Shown here in pieces: positions 10,580 through 20,932 of a stretch of DNA of 64,000 bases (position 1 is the stretch's first letter; each line of letters opens with the position of its first letter). The position numbers and the translations under genes were made by a program. Source of the DNA: Chalciporus piperatus (Eukaryota > Basidiomycota > Agaricomycetes > Boletales > Boletaceae). Under the pieces are notes generated by a model. That model did no database searches. It worked only from the letters and a program-made list of their open reading frames with translations, and was not told the DNA's origin. Location: the NCBI GenBank assembly GCA_038093975.1, contig JBBPTG010000004.1, positions 62,001-126,000 of the forward strand. Reading direction: 5' to 3'.

Positions 10580-12891
10580 ATGGACGGAGGCGAGAAACAT
10601 CGTTTCGTTCAACAATACGTGGAACAACAAAAAGCGTATATACCGCTCTATGCCACCGAGGGTCCTCCAAACGACCGGCATATCCATGACACGCCATCGA
10701 AACTGAAGCCGGCGCTACGAAGTGATGAATTCGGGTTCGATACACCGATCCTTCGTCCCCGAGTGAGCAAGGTGATGATGGATCCTCCTGCTTCGCAACC
10801 CGCGGCACCGAGTCCATCATCACGAAGGCAAGAAAGAAGCGCAGATCCGCCACGTCCGAAACCCCCACCGGTGCCGACGAAGACGAAGGTACTGACCGAA
10901 ATGAACGAGAAGCGCGACAAGTCGGCATCAAAACGGCGCATGACCCCCGCTTTGGATGATACCGACGACGAACGTGCAGCTCGTAAGTCCTTATCATCCC
11001 ATACTGCCTGGACCTGATCGGACGAGCGGAAACAGGACTAGCTGACCGCCGCGAGCGCAAGAGAAAGAAACGCACCATCGTTAACCCCAGGCACGACGAG
11101 TCCACCCCACCGATATCCAAGACCAAGGGGCAGAAAGCAAAGACACCTGCTGCCGCACTGGCGCTTATGTACGGGTTCTCGGCCACGAATGTCACGAAAG
11201 ACAGACTTACGGTCGGTCGGTCGCGTATGAATGTCTTTATCTGTGGTCTCATATACTTTTAGGTGAAACCGGTGCCTTCTCTTGGCGTTTTTAGCAAGGG
11301 GAAGGCGTCCTCGAAGAAGAAAACATCTACGAAAAAGAAATCGAGTAAGATCGTCCTTGTCATCAATAATAATACAATGCTCAACGACCCAGCCTCGAAG
11401 AAAGAAATATTTTCTGAATCTGCGTTTTTGAACAAGTCATCTGCACTGGGCTCCAAAGTCGCAGGAACCGATGACAGCTCCAACGATAGCTCCCTCTCCT
11501 TGGTATCTGATCGCCCTGCTCCCAAGAAACCTCGAATAACAAAAGAAACTCAAGCTCCGTTAGAGAAGGACAAGGAGACGCCCAAAGGCTTAGCTCGTGC
11601 TCCTACCGGATCCGAGATCTGGGACATCGAGTTGGAGAGCAAACTTCCATCGTCGGTCCCGGAGATTCGGAGCGAGCATGGCGCGACAGGTTCCGCGTCG
11701 GTTGCTCTCGATTTCCAAGATACAAAGTGGTCTGCCTCCATTAAGGCGGCAGAGGGACACAGTTACAAGGTGTCAGCCATTCAAGACCAGTCAAAGGGGC
11801 CTTCCATCATCGGCGACAGTTCCGCCTTGGCTAGATCACACTCAGGCGACGACCGTGGGCTCCTCACCCGCGATGCAAACACATCGACGATCCTTCCTTG
11901 CCACTCAGCCTCGCAAGTGGGACGCCTTGTCGCTGGCGTTCCGCCGCCTGCTCCGCGTCTGGTAACATCTAAATATTTCCCTGCCCCGGTATCCGTGCAG
12001 CAGGAGCCCGCCGTTACCGACGTTGATCCCCGGCAGCAGGAATCGAATGGTGGCTGGGACGTGCCTCATCGCATAATCCAGGATCAACGCATCGAGATCC
12101 CTCCTCATCTCCCGCAGATATCGGATAGCGGCTTGGACGCATCTCATCGCCCAATCCCGGAGCAATTTATCCAGGACCCACGGTTGGACCCACGCGCAGG
12201 TCACAGGGTAGATTCCCCGATAACCTCGCTCATCAGCCTCCCTCTGCCCGTGCTAGCATTTCGAACCCCGTACGACTCAATAGCGCCACTCGAATTCTCT
12301 AGTGACGGACCCACGTACGACGACCGATATGTGGACGCGCCACAGGAACCTCGAGTAAGACCAAGCTACCCTGAATATGAACCACAGGTTTGGGGCGCTC
12401 CGTCGTCTGATGTTCCAGAATTCTACGATCCGGGGGAGACACAGGCAGCACTCGAATACCTTCCCGCTGAGGTATGCGAAGACGGGTACGATACGAAAGA
12501 ACCGCAATACGTTTATGGGGAAGAAGAGATATGGCAAGATGACATCCCGGCGATTTTCCAACCGCAGAACGAGGACGACTATGGAGAAAGCTATCTCTCC
12601 GAGCGAGGATTCCCTGTGACCGAAGAAGACCCTGACGGCATGACCGAATACGATCGCGAGACCATCGACGCACCGATTTATTATCAGACAGCGAGCGAAG
12701 ACGACGAATCTTTTGGCGAATCGGAGGACGAGGTGGAGCTGCCGGAGTTTTTAGAGGGCCGAGCCTTGCTCCTGGGTATCTCGGATCAGCGACATCAAAT
12801 GACGCCAAACGTGATGTTGTCTGGGCTCCACCAAGCCGAGATGGACGTTGCGAGTCGACTGCGGGACCACTGGCGACCTGTACGGCTTTAG
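10580..12891 (+). CDS. Large disordered, lysine- and acid-rich protein of unknown function
   Basis: I do not recognise this protein. Three exons (10580-10982, 11036-11211, 11263-12891) join in frame to 735 residues. The N-terminal 190 residues are rich in P, S, K and R. They contain the basic cluster ADRRERKRKKRTIVNPR, a likely nuclear localisation signal, and a small ordered-looking piece, AALALMYGFSATNVTKDRL. A lysine tract (SSKKKTSTKKKSSK) follows. The middle is Ser/Pro-rich with degenerate repeats around DVPHRIIQDQ and DASHRPIPEQ. The C-terminal 250 residues are acidic and Tyr/Pro-rich, ending in a more ordered block with EFLEGRALLLGI and a tail DVASRLRDHWRPVRL. It is divergent from the chromodomain protein, which suggests co-expression and possibly a shared nuclear role. 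That is inference from context only. Confidence 0.72.
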
Positions 12892-13141
12892 GAATGCGCA
12901 GATCCACAGGATATCGTGTTAGTTGTGTATGTTTAGGTTTGAAATGAAATGTATCACGGCGGAAGTGAAGGCCGAGCATGCATCACAAATAGTTATTGAT
13001 GGAACGTAAACAGTATCAGTATGGTACAGGAGGTAGCTTTACAAGGTTAGTAGGCTGGGATGACATCAGTACATGGGCGCATGGCGGCGGAGCTGTGGGT
13101 CCAGCACAACTCCAACTAGAGTCCAACGTGTGTTTATCCGA

Positions 13142-14033
13142 TTACATTCTGTGGATAACCCTTCCGCGGTGATCAATTTCCCTTCCATGCTCATCAAGGT
13201 ACCGCTTGTTATCGACGGATCCAAAGAACAATGGACCGGACCGGACAGAATTAGTTCTGCGAAGCTTCCCTTCTTCTCTGAAACCAGACAAGGAGCTGTT
13301 GCGCCTGCGCCTCTCATTGTGGGTGGGGTGGGTGGAGTGGTGATGGTGGGGCTCAGAAGGCTGGAAGCCAAAGAAGTCACGAACACGGTCTCCGATGGAC
13401 ATTGAACGCTGACGTGATTGGTATGTCAATCCATGAGAGGGCGTATAAGAAGGTGTATGTGAGTGGTGAGATTGGGGGGTGTGCGAATAGTGGGAGTGAT
13501 GGGATGATTGGGAGGGATGACGATGAGAGGCTCTGTGGTGTCCAGAGTCCTAAACCAGTCCGGATCAGAATACAGATGAGGCGAAGTATGAACCGAGAAC
13601 GTACCGAATAAGCAGGTGCCACGTATGCGATGTTTGATACGCTAGCACTGTGGCCATGGCCATGGCCATGATGACTCGGACGGGACTGACTATGACTCCG
13701 TCTGTGGCCCTGGCCACTGTGACCATGAGAGTAGGGGTCGTGATGAGCGTACTCGTATTGGTCGTGGTGACCGTGGGCGTCGTTGTGACCGTGACTGGAC
13801 CTGCTCCTGCTCCGTGCACGGGGAGGTGGTACGGCGAGGTAGTGTGATCCGGTATGGCTGTGTGGTGATGAGGCATAGGAGATTGGGTTCACGTTGCCGT
13901 TGAAGGAGTTGTGTCGGTGATGAGGAGATCCATAGCTGTACGTTGAGTGTGCGCTATGGCTAGAATGAGCTGACGGGGTGAGTGGGTAGCCTGAGTGGGG
14001 ACTTGAATGAGAAGGGAATGGATAACGAGACAT
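13142..14033 (-). CDS. His/Ser-rich low-complexity protein, unknown function
   Basis: I do not recognise the family. ATG at 14033 opens about 145 residues dominated by His, Ser, Gly, Tyr and Pro (MSRYPFPSHSSPHSGYPLTP and SHHGHGHGHSASVSNIAYVA). A GTACGT donor follows PAYS. The second exon, starting after TCACGTCAG, encodes RSMSIGDRVRDFFGFQPSEP, a His-rich stretch, a basic RRRRNSS segment and a tail GRVIHRM with stop at 13142-13144. The tail, with NKRYLDEHGREIDHRG, looks like the ordered end. DNA copies of GGCCAT at 13652-13669 reflect the His-Gly repeat. Related short, low-complexity proteins are common in Agaricomycetes, but I cannot assign a role. Only 57 bp separate its ATG from the divergent neighbour's first ATG. 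Confidence 0.65.
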
Positions 14034-14090
14034 GGGAGATGAGTGGGCGATGAGAGATAGAGATGGATATGGATTGAGGCGCTTAATATA

Positions 14091-15313
14091 ATGAAAGCTG
14101 TGTCCGGCAAAGTGACTTGGTCCGGTACAGCATCCATGACTCTGACCATGACGTTGACCAGGTTGTACAGCTCACAAATACACCGCTCATTCAGGTCATT
14201 CTCATCAGCTAGAATATCTCACCGCGAATCACAACTCATATCAGATTCGCAAGAATCGACTAATACTCTATCAGCTTCACCACAGAGCACCGTCACCCTC
14301 GCTCACCCAAAGGATCCACGTTCAGGCCATGGCTCGTCTGAATCATTCCTACCGCCCCAACCATCACCCAGTGTTTCAAACGAGACCCCGCCTCCGAGTC
14401 CACCCGTAAACATCAGCCCTCCCCCTGTACCGTCCCCACCTCCCTCTCCGACGCCATATATCCCACCTCCATTCCACACACACGCGTTTTTCGTCTCGTT
14501 GGAGCGTTCTTTCGCAACAACGACTGCTCGGAGTCTCATGCGTGCTACATGTGCACTTCTCGTGGACCGAATGGGCAGAGTGAGAAGAGAAGGTCTGACT
14601 ATGAAAGACTTGGACAATGTACGATCCTTCTCTCACTTTGATGACTCGTGTTTTGATTGGCAGCTAGCAAGCTTATCTATTCAAAGCCGCGTTGTCTGAG
14701 ATGCGAGCAGAGCAAAGCGCACGTTCAAGAAACGAGAGTGCTGCAATGCGTACCACTATCGCTGCCCTTCGCAGAGAAGTCGACCGGCTTGACGTCAAGA
14801 TGAAAGAAGACCTAGGAAACCTGAAGCATGAGTACGTTTGTCACACGTTCCCTCGGAGTTATCGTATCAACAGTCCGAAAACAGAATTCAAATGGAATTG
14901 GACACTCGGAAGAATGAGAGCAAGGCAGAACTGACACAGCGGAGTATCACTATCGAGGTGCGTTGTGCCCTCCCGTTAAACATACTGATCCAACTGGGTC
15001 CGAGTAGGAGATACTGAACAAATCTATCGTCGAACTGGGCGATTTACGCGCAAGCATGGAAGAAGTAAAGTGGGACAACATGCGCAAAGCAGTAGGCAAG
15101 TGTGCTAGCTAGCCGATTTCTGTTCTCCTCCCAATAACGTTGCTTCACACAGCCGCACTCGGTGGTGTCCTGCTTCTCATGGTTATGGCCATGGAGTTGT
15201 ATCAATTCAACAACGCAAAGCGCCATTCCTCTCGACATCGTCCACCTCCTATACCAGATGAGTGTGTCCACCCACCAGAAACAGGCCAAGGTGAAGAAGT
15301 ATCCTACTCGTAG
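14091..15313 (+). CDS. CCDC90/MCUR1/FMP32-type mitochondrial coiled-coil protein (DUF1640)
   Basis: This is a mitochondrial inner-membrane coiled-coil protein of the Fmp32/CCDC90/MCUR1 family, linked to cytochrome oxidase assembly or calcium uniporter regulation in other organisms. The N-terminus is a plausible presequence ([20 protein letters not shown]). The ATG at 14136 would give a more compact leader than 14091. A proline-rich linker follows, then the domain start [13 protein letters not shown] and [20 protein letters not shown]. Coiled-coil blocks are [40 protein letters not shown] and [19 protein letters not shown]-terminal membrane segment, [19 protein letters not shown], ends the domain. 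The last intron (15096-15152) has a GC donor (GCAAGT). The stop is TAG at 15311-15313. The protein is about 338 residues. Confidence 0.86.
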
Positions 15314-15490
15314 CGTCGATCGCTCGTAGGATCGATATGTATTATACATCACAGTAATCTCTTCGATCAGAACCAGTGCAAGTAGATGTACATATACCCC
15401 ATACACATCTAATAGACAGATAAACGCTCAGTCCCTGCTCAGACAGCATTCCCTCAACACCCCCTCAGCGCAATCGCAATCGCGTGGCGG

Positions 15491-16109
15491 TCACTTGACC
15501 TTGAGTTTCGAGAGCTTGTCTGCGATGTCGGTCTCGTCTTCTTTGGTTGGTTCGGTCCAATTTGGATTTTCTGCAGTGTGCGTGCCCTCTTTCTTGTCTC
15601 CCGCGGGGGCTTGATCTTTCTTCTCAGCTGAAACCTCGGATCCCTCTGCCCCAGTGCCACTGCCCTCAACGTCCTCCTCATCCTCCCAGTTGTCTTTCAC
15701 AGGATCTGCCTTCTCCGCTGCCTTCTTCGCTCTTTGGTTCGCCCGTTTCTTAGCGTTCTTGTTTGGGGGAGCAGGAGCTCCCCCCTTTGCTTTCTGTTGC
15801 GATTCAGACGATGGCGCAACCCAGCCGAGGATGTGCCCCTTTGGAAGGGCAGAAGCATCCATGGCCTGCTGTCGCGTGCCACGGAATCGGGATACATCTT
15901 CTTGAGGCGTAAACCCTGGTCGAATCTTGATCTCTTTGCGGAGACTATCGGGTTGGATAGGGCGAGTGTCAGAGGAGTGCGAGGGTTTGAGATGGAGACA
16001 CGCACGATCCGTCAGGACGTCTTGATTCTGGGATGACCCGTTCGAGTGTTCGTGGGTCGAGTGCGATTCCGGACGCGGATTTTTCTGGAACTACAGGCGG
16101 TCTTGACAT
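15491..16109 (-). CDS. PYM/WIBG, partner of Y14-Mago (exon junction complex recycling)
   Basis: PYM binds the Mago-Y14 core and removes exon junction complexes from translated mRNA. Exon 1 (ATG at 16109) encodes MSRPPVVPEKSASGIALDPR and then TLERVIPESRRPDG. After a 56-nt intron the frame continues LRKEIKIRPGFTPQEDVSRF and then RGTRQQAMDASALPKGHILG plus WVAP. This is the conserved N-terminal Mago-binding block nearly complete. The rest is basic (KKRANQRAKKAAEKA, the usual ribosome-binding type region) and then acidic. It ends DIADKLSKLKVK with stop at 15491. The protein is about 188 residues. The presence of PYM fits an intron-rich genome. It is divergent from the GPN3 gene with 144 bp between start codons. 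Confidence 0.9.
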
Positions 16110-16253
16110 GGCGAGGCGGAGGCAAACTAAGTCAATGGCGTAGCAATATCAAAGTAATGTCAAAGTAATAATATGGGTAGCTGAGTAGCACTTGACAATG
16201 ATCTTGCTAGCCATCGGCATCGGAGTTCAAATCACTCCTCATCGTTCACCGCG

Positions 16254-17398
16254 ATGCGCTACGCCGTGCTCGTCACTGGCCCAGCTGGGGCAGGCAAGTC
16301 CACGTTCTGCACATCCTTTGCGACGCATCTTCAGGTATCTAAGCGAACCGCTCATATCGTCAATCTCGACCCTGCCGCCACGGGAGATGCTTTCGAATAT
16401 GAACCCGCGATCGACATCAAAGAACTCGTCACGCTGGAAGACGTGATGAGCGAGATGAGCATGGGTCCGAATGGTGGACTCGTGTACTGCTTCGAGTGAG
16501 TGAGTATGTCTGGTCTGGTCTTCATACATCATCGCCTGAGACACTCCAGGTATTTATTGGAAAATATGGATTGGCTAGAGGAAGAGTTGGGCGGATATGA
16601 CGACGACTATCTCATCATTGACTGTCCCGGTGCAATAATTTTCTCTCTTACCTCGTATCTGTCTGGAAACTCATGCATCCTAGGCCAAATCGAACTATAC
16701 ACGCACCACCCATTTCTTCCCACTCTCGTTCGTAACCTGCAACGAATGGGTATAAGAACCTGTGCCGTGTATCTCCTCGAGTCCCAATTCATGGAAGATC
16801 GCTACAAATTCTTCAGGTGCGTTATCCTCCACCCTTTGCTCAAAAACCCATCCTCACCCATCTTTTAAGCGGTGTCCTCTCTGCAATGTCCGCCATGGTC
16901 AATCTCGAAGTCCCATGGATAAACATCATGTCCAAAATGGACCTCGTCTTGCCTGCCTCATCATCTTCCGACACCCAACCACGGAATGGTAGACGAGCAC
17001 GTCGAGATGTCGCGCGGTATCTCGATCCTGACCCTCTCTTGCTCGCGAACGCAAGAGATGGGCATGACAGTGTGGCAGAGAGAGAGAATAGTCGATTTCA
17101 TGATTTGAATAGGGCGATCGTCCAGTTGGTATGACTATGATGGTGTTTGTTTAGTTTGGAGCTGTCGCTGACTTGCGAGCAGATCGAGGACCACCCGCTG
17201 GTTTCGTTCTTGCCCCTCGACCTCACGTCGACCGATTCTCTTGCGACTGTCGTCAGTCATATAGACTTTACGATGCAGTATGGCGAAGACGAGGAACCGA
17301 AAGAGGTATGTTCAGCGAACAGCTGGAGTTATTCGGTGTTGACTGACTTGAAACAGCCGCATGATTTGGATGAGGGTGATTTTGCGGATGATGATTGA
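16254..17398 (+). CDS. GPN-loop GTPase 3
   Basis: GPN3 is a cytosolic GTPase that helps assemble and import RNA polymerase II. The start [20 protein letters not shown] places the P-loop at once. [20 protein letters not shown] and [20 protein letters not shown] follow, the second with the defining Gly-Pro-Asn loop. [20 protein letters not shown] has the switch II region, and [12 protein letters not shown] is the G4-like motif. At least four introns are removed; without splicing, stop codons follow YCFE and FFR. An Arg-rich segment precedes YLDPDPLL. The tail ends FADDD with TGA at 17396-17398. The protein is about 285-290 residues, as expected. GPN2 is excluded because it is longer and has a different C-terminal motif set. 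Confidence 0.92.
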
Positions 17399-17520
17399 AA
17401 AGTACTAGTAAGAACTGAATAATAGTTTGAAGTATCTTCTATGTAATTTCATTGCCGGCTTCCGTGTACGCGTCGGTTTCGGTGCTTGATGACGAAACCG
17501 TGGTTTGTACCTCGTACTTC

Positions 17521-17986
17521 ATGACTATCCATGGGATCGGCGTCGACCTCCTGCATCTCCCGCGGATGGTTGCCTTGATCGACCGAAGAGGAGCAAGCAA
17601 GATTGCCTCTCGTATTCTCAGCCCGTCAGAACTGCGGGTGTTCAGTCGTCTTGGACAGGAAAACTTGGATGAGAGAGGAACGTTGACGCGATTCATCGGA
17701 GTTCGGTACGTTGCCTCGCCTCAAACTCGCTTTCATTCCTTGAACACTCTCAACTGGGTGTAGGTGGGCGGTGAAGGAGGCAGCCTACAAAGCGTTGTAT
17801 CCGCTCAAACCGACGTGGAAGGAGCTCACCTACAACTCATTCGATCCTGAAGCGGGTTCCAAACCAGCGCTCGTCTTCCAACCCAACGACCATGTTTCCC
17901 CAAACCTACTTCCGAGGTTACATGTATCTGTCAGTCATGACGGAGAGTACATCCTAGCCCACGTTCTCGCCGAATCCACCTCTTGA
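17521..17986 (+). CDS. Holo-ACP synthase / 4'-phosphopantetheinyl transferase
   Basis: The enzyme moves 4'-phosphopantetheine from CoA to a serine of acyl carrier protein. The start ATG at 17521 gives MTIHGIGVDLLHLPRMVALI, the AcpS-type opening with the Mg-binding Asp. Exon 1 ends TRFIGVR at a GTACGT donor. Exon 2 gives RWAVKEAAYKALYPLKPTWK, with the catalytic WxxKEA motif. It ends HVSVSHDGEYILAHVLAEST with TGA at 17984-17986. At about 137 residues it is a stand-alone AcpS-like PPTase. Yeast Ppt2, which activates mitochondrial ACP, is the nearest functional analogue. An upstream in-frame extension exists but adds no recognisable leader. Confidence 0.87.
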
Positions 17987-18046
17987 CCCCAAGCGGGAAT
18001 GACGAACGGTGGATCGAATTGTCTTGTTCGACTCTACATCACTAGA

Positions 18047-19279
18047 TTAATCTATGCTATCCGCGCTGTCCCCGCTCTGAGGTCGCACCGGCCACCAATC
18101 AGGCCACCAATGCTCCACTCTCCACTTTGCCCCATCCTCGGGACTCGTTTCATCCGTGAACAACGCCACGTCTGGACGCAGATGGTCCAACCGCAGAAGC
18201 GCGAGACCAACCGCAGTTCCGGGGTTAACCGACGGCGTGGTGATCGAAGAGAGGAGTGTGGATGTTCCGCGGAGGCGTGGTGTACGATGGGCCGATGGGT
18301 CAGACTCGGTGGCGGTGGCGGTGGGTGGGGCGATCATGGAGGGTTTGATGGACAGGTTTAGGGATGACGAAGGCGTGGTGTTTGGTGACACCATGGAGAG
18401 TGCGACGGGGAGAATTCGTTTGCGGATCACACCGGTGTGATATGTTCGGACTGTGAGTTCTTGTCCTACGTAACATCCCTTGCGGAAGTCAACTGGGGTC
18501 GTGTGTTAGAGTTGGTCCAGGAGGGAAAGAGTGGATCACGTACGTCCGCCCATGACGTCGAGGTTTGATTCGATGGGGAGCGAGTGGAGAGGTTGGATAT
18601 CAGCGTTCCCTTCTGGCACGCCGTGCATGATCCGATGCAGGAGGTATGCATCTGACCCCAAGACGTCATGCGTTGATGCCTGTGGAGCTGTGTAAAGATG
18701 ATGGGAAGTGAGCCACAGAATACGAGGAAAGAGAAATAATCACGAACGTCTGTCCCCTTTGCGAACGAGCAACCGTTGTCCCATACCCGGAGCACGTCGA
18801 TCACGAATGACGCCATGCTCGGTACCCCAGGGCCATTCTGGCGAGTCGCGCCAGACGGGCTCGACAGCGCCGCTTGGTGCCCAGTCCCAGTATCTCTGTT
18901 CGTTTTGCAGAGGTTCTCCCCAAGCAGCCCATACGTCCCATTCTTCTGTGACGTCTCGAATGCGTACCTTGGAACGAAGGACGAATTTTTTGAGTGATGG
19001 CACTAGGGACGGGGCGTCTGACGGGGAAGGGTCATAGTCGATGAGGTAGGTTGGGGAAGATGAGGCGGGCGAGGTGAATAGAAAGACATCGTGGAGGACG
19101 CGTCCCTGAGCATGCAAGAATGCGGAGTAGGATTGATTTCCGACGACGCTGTTTGAGAGCAATCCGTTGAGGAAATGGGAGGCGTCGCTACCTGAGACGG
19201 AGAGCACCGCACGGTTGGAGACGGGTGCTAGCGTCGGTGTCGCGCGTAGTAGCGAGCGGAGGGTAGGTGGGATGGGCAT
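18047..19279 (-). CDS. Iba57/Caf17-type iron-sulfur cluster assembly protein
   Basis: Iba57 is a mitochondrial tetrahydrofolate-binding protein (YgfZ/GcvT fold) needed for [4Fe-4S] cluster assembly on aconitase, lipoate synthase and others. The first ATG is at 19279: [20 protein letters not shown], a basic, hydroxylated leader. The fold then shows [20 protein letters not shown] and [39 protein letters not shown] follows. The signature [17 protein letters not shown] lies after the introns near 18700 and 18530. The C-terminal part is longer than usual and Ser/Thr/Pro-rich. The stop is at 18047. It is divergent from the coa5-like gene, 96 bp away; both are mitochondrial assembly factors. Confidence 0.9.
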
Positions 19280-19375
19280 GAGTAGTGGCAGAGGAGGATG
19301 CAACAGACGACAACATTGTATTGTTCTTTGCTTGAAACTATCACCACGACGACCCCGGGTGCTACGCTTAGAGAC

Positions 19376-19664
19376 ATGTCGTCCTCGTGCTCTACGCTGC
19401 TGAGTGCACTGAAAAGCTGTCTTCTCGAGTCTGACTGTGTTCAGAAAGAGGGACGACTACCATCGGACTGTCTTAAACACCACCTGGACGAGCTACCAGA
19501 AGCCTGCCAGAACATAAGGAAAGCTACTTTTGAATGTAAACGGAACATGGTGTGTATTTGGTCAGTCTTGCCATGGAAGTGTATACGACTGATGAAACTA
19601 ATAGTTGGACATGAGAAAGAGGTTTCGGGGCAATACGGTCGGGATGGAAGGGAATCGCGGATGA
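19376..19664 (+). CDS. Cytochrome oxidase assembly protein Pet191/Coa5
   Basis: This is a small mitochondrial intermembrane-space assembly factor for complex IV. ATG at 19376 gives MSSSCSTLLSALKSCLLESD; one intron after KRNM is removed; the second exon reads LDMRKRFRGNTVGMEGNRG with TGA at 19662-19664. The protein has about 77 residues. Cysteines form the twin CX9C pattern, C5/C15 and C44/C54 (CQNIRKATFEC), with additional cysteines between. The block ATFECKRNMLDMRKRFRGN is the Pet191 signature. An upstream in-frame ATG-less extension exists, but the CX9C spacing and length favour 19376. It is divergent from the Iba57 gene. Confidence 0.92.
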
Positions 19665-19800
19665 AGAGCGTCTTGAGTTGCTATTACCACTGCCATTAGT
19701 TGGCTATTAGCATTGCTAATGTCAATTTCTAATCCACGAGGTCGGACACATGACCGGTCATATCTATCAAATTCTATCTCTCATTCCCAAACCACCATCA

Positions 19801-20779
19801 TGTCCGATCTCCTGCTTTACACCGCTGCCACTCCCAATGGATACAAGGTATCCATCATGCTCGAAGAGCTCAAGGCCGTCTACGGAAGTGCCGTCAACTA
19901 CGAGTGAGGTCCACTCCATTCCTTTGCATTTACCCCTGACCCCATCTCCCTCAGCGTCGAGAAGATCGATATTCGCACAAACACTCAGAAGGAACCCTGG
20001 TTCATCGCGTTGAACCCCAACGGTCGTATCCCCGTCCTCGTCGACCGAGCTCACAAGCCTGAGACATTCCCCATCTTCGAGAGCGCTGCCATTCTGCTGT
20101 ACCTCGTTCGCAAGTTCGACACCCAGGGCATCTTTACTTTCCCTGTTGGCAGCGATGACGAGAGCGTCATGCTCCAGTGGATCTTCTTCGCTGTAGGTGG
20201 CTCAAGAGTGACAACTCTGCCTCTCGCTCATCGACCCATCTGATAGCACGGTGGTGTTGGACCCATGCAAGGCCAGGGTATGTCATTCTCTTCCATCCCC
20301 ATCACTGCGCACTGCTGATCATTGTAACCAGCTCATCACTTTAGACATTATGCGCCTGAAGTTGTCCCATACGGCAAGAAACGTGTGTCATAACACTCTT
20401 CGTCCCTTTTTCTCTCCTCCAACACGCATATAGGCTACACCGACGAAACTGCTCGCCTGTACAACGTTCTCAACATCCGTCTCGAGGGCCGTGAGTACCT
20501 CGCTGGCCCTGGCAAGGGAAAGCTGAGCATTGCAGATATCAATGTCTTGCCATGGTACGATTTTTGTAGGGTTTCCTCGGTTGCCATCTCACGAATGATC
20601 ATTTGTTCAGGGTCAAGATTCACCAGCACGCCGGTATTGACACCCTCGACGACTTCCCCAACACCAAGGTGAGGTTTTGATACTTGATCCTCTGATCCGA
20701 TGCTCACCGACCCTAGGCTTGGGTCGAGCGCCTCCTCGCGAGACCCGGAGTTCAGGCTGGGGTCCAGGTTCCAAGTTGA
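19801..20779 (+). CDS. Glutathione S-transferase (Ure2/GstB-like)
   Basis: This is a cytosolic GST of the fungal Ure2p-like class, which conjugates glutathione or acts as a thiol transferase. Exon 1 ([20 protein letters not shown]) carries the N-terminal thioredoxin-fold start. The second gives [20 protein letters not shown] and [20 protein letters not shown] plus ESAAILLYL, with the usual cis-Pro (IPV) and ES glutathione-binding residues. After several small introns, [26 protein letters not shown] and [20 protein letters not shown] appear. [18 protein letters not shown] follows, then [19 protein letters not shown] with TGA at 20777-20779. The protein is about 225 residues. No signal peptide is seen. 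Substrate cannot be told. Confidence 0.88.
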
Positions 20780-20932
20780 AGTCTGGAAATGTCTGAGAAG
20801 AGAGACGTTATTGTAATCGTACTAGTTGATTCGTTGTGACTCCGTGCCACGTGACTGATAAGATAAACCGCCGAACTCCCAAGGAAACGCGTGTGATCTA
20901 TCAACCTTTCAAAGGGTCGTGATCGGGGCAGA

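Noticed and set aside
10557..11252. 231-codon minus-strand open frame antisense to the disordered-protein gene
   Set aside because: It reflects Ser/Arg-rich composition of the opposite strand; no motifs, and the plus-strand exons join in frame with good splice sites.
12299..12979. 226-codon minus-strand open frame antisense to the disordered protein's C-terminus
   Set aside because: No recognisable domain; it is a shadow of the acidic plus-strand frame.
13652..13669. GGCCAT tandem repeat as a satellite or CRISPR-like element
   Set aside because: It is three short copies encoding the His-Gly repeat of a protein; no spacers or longer array exist. No CRISPR array was seen anywhere in the window.
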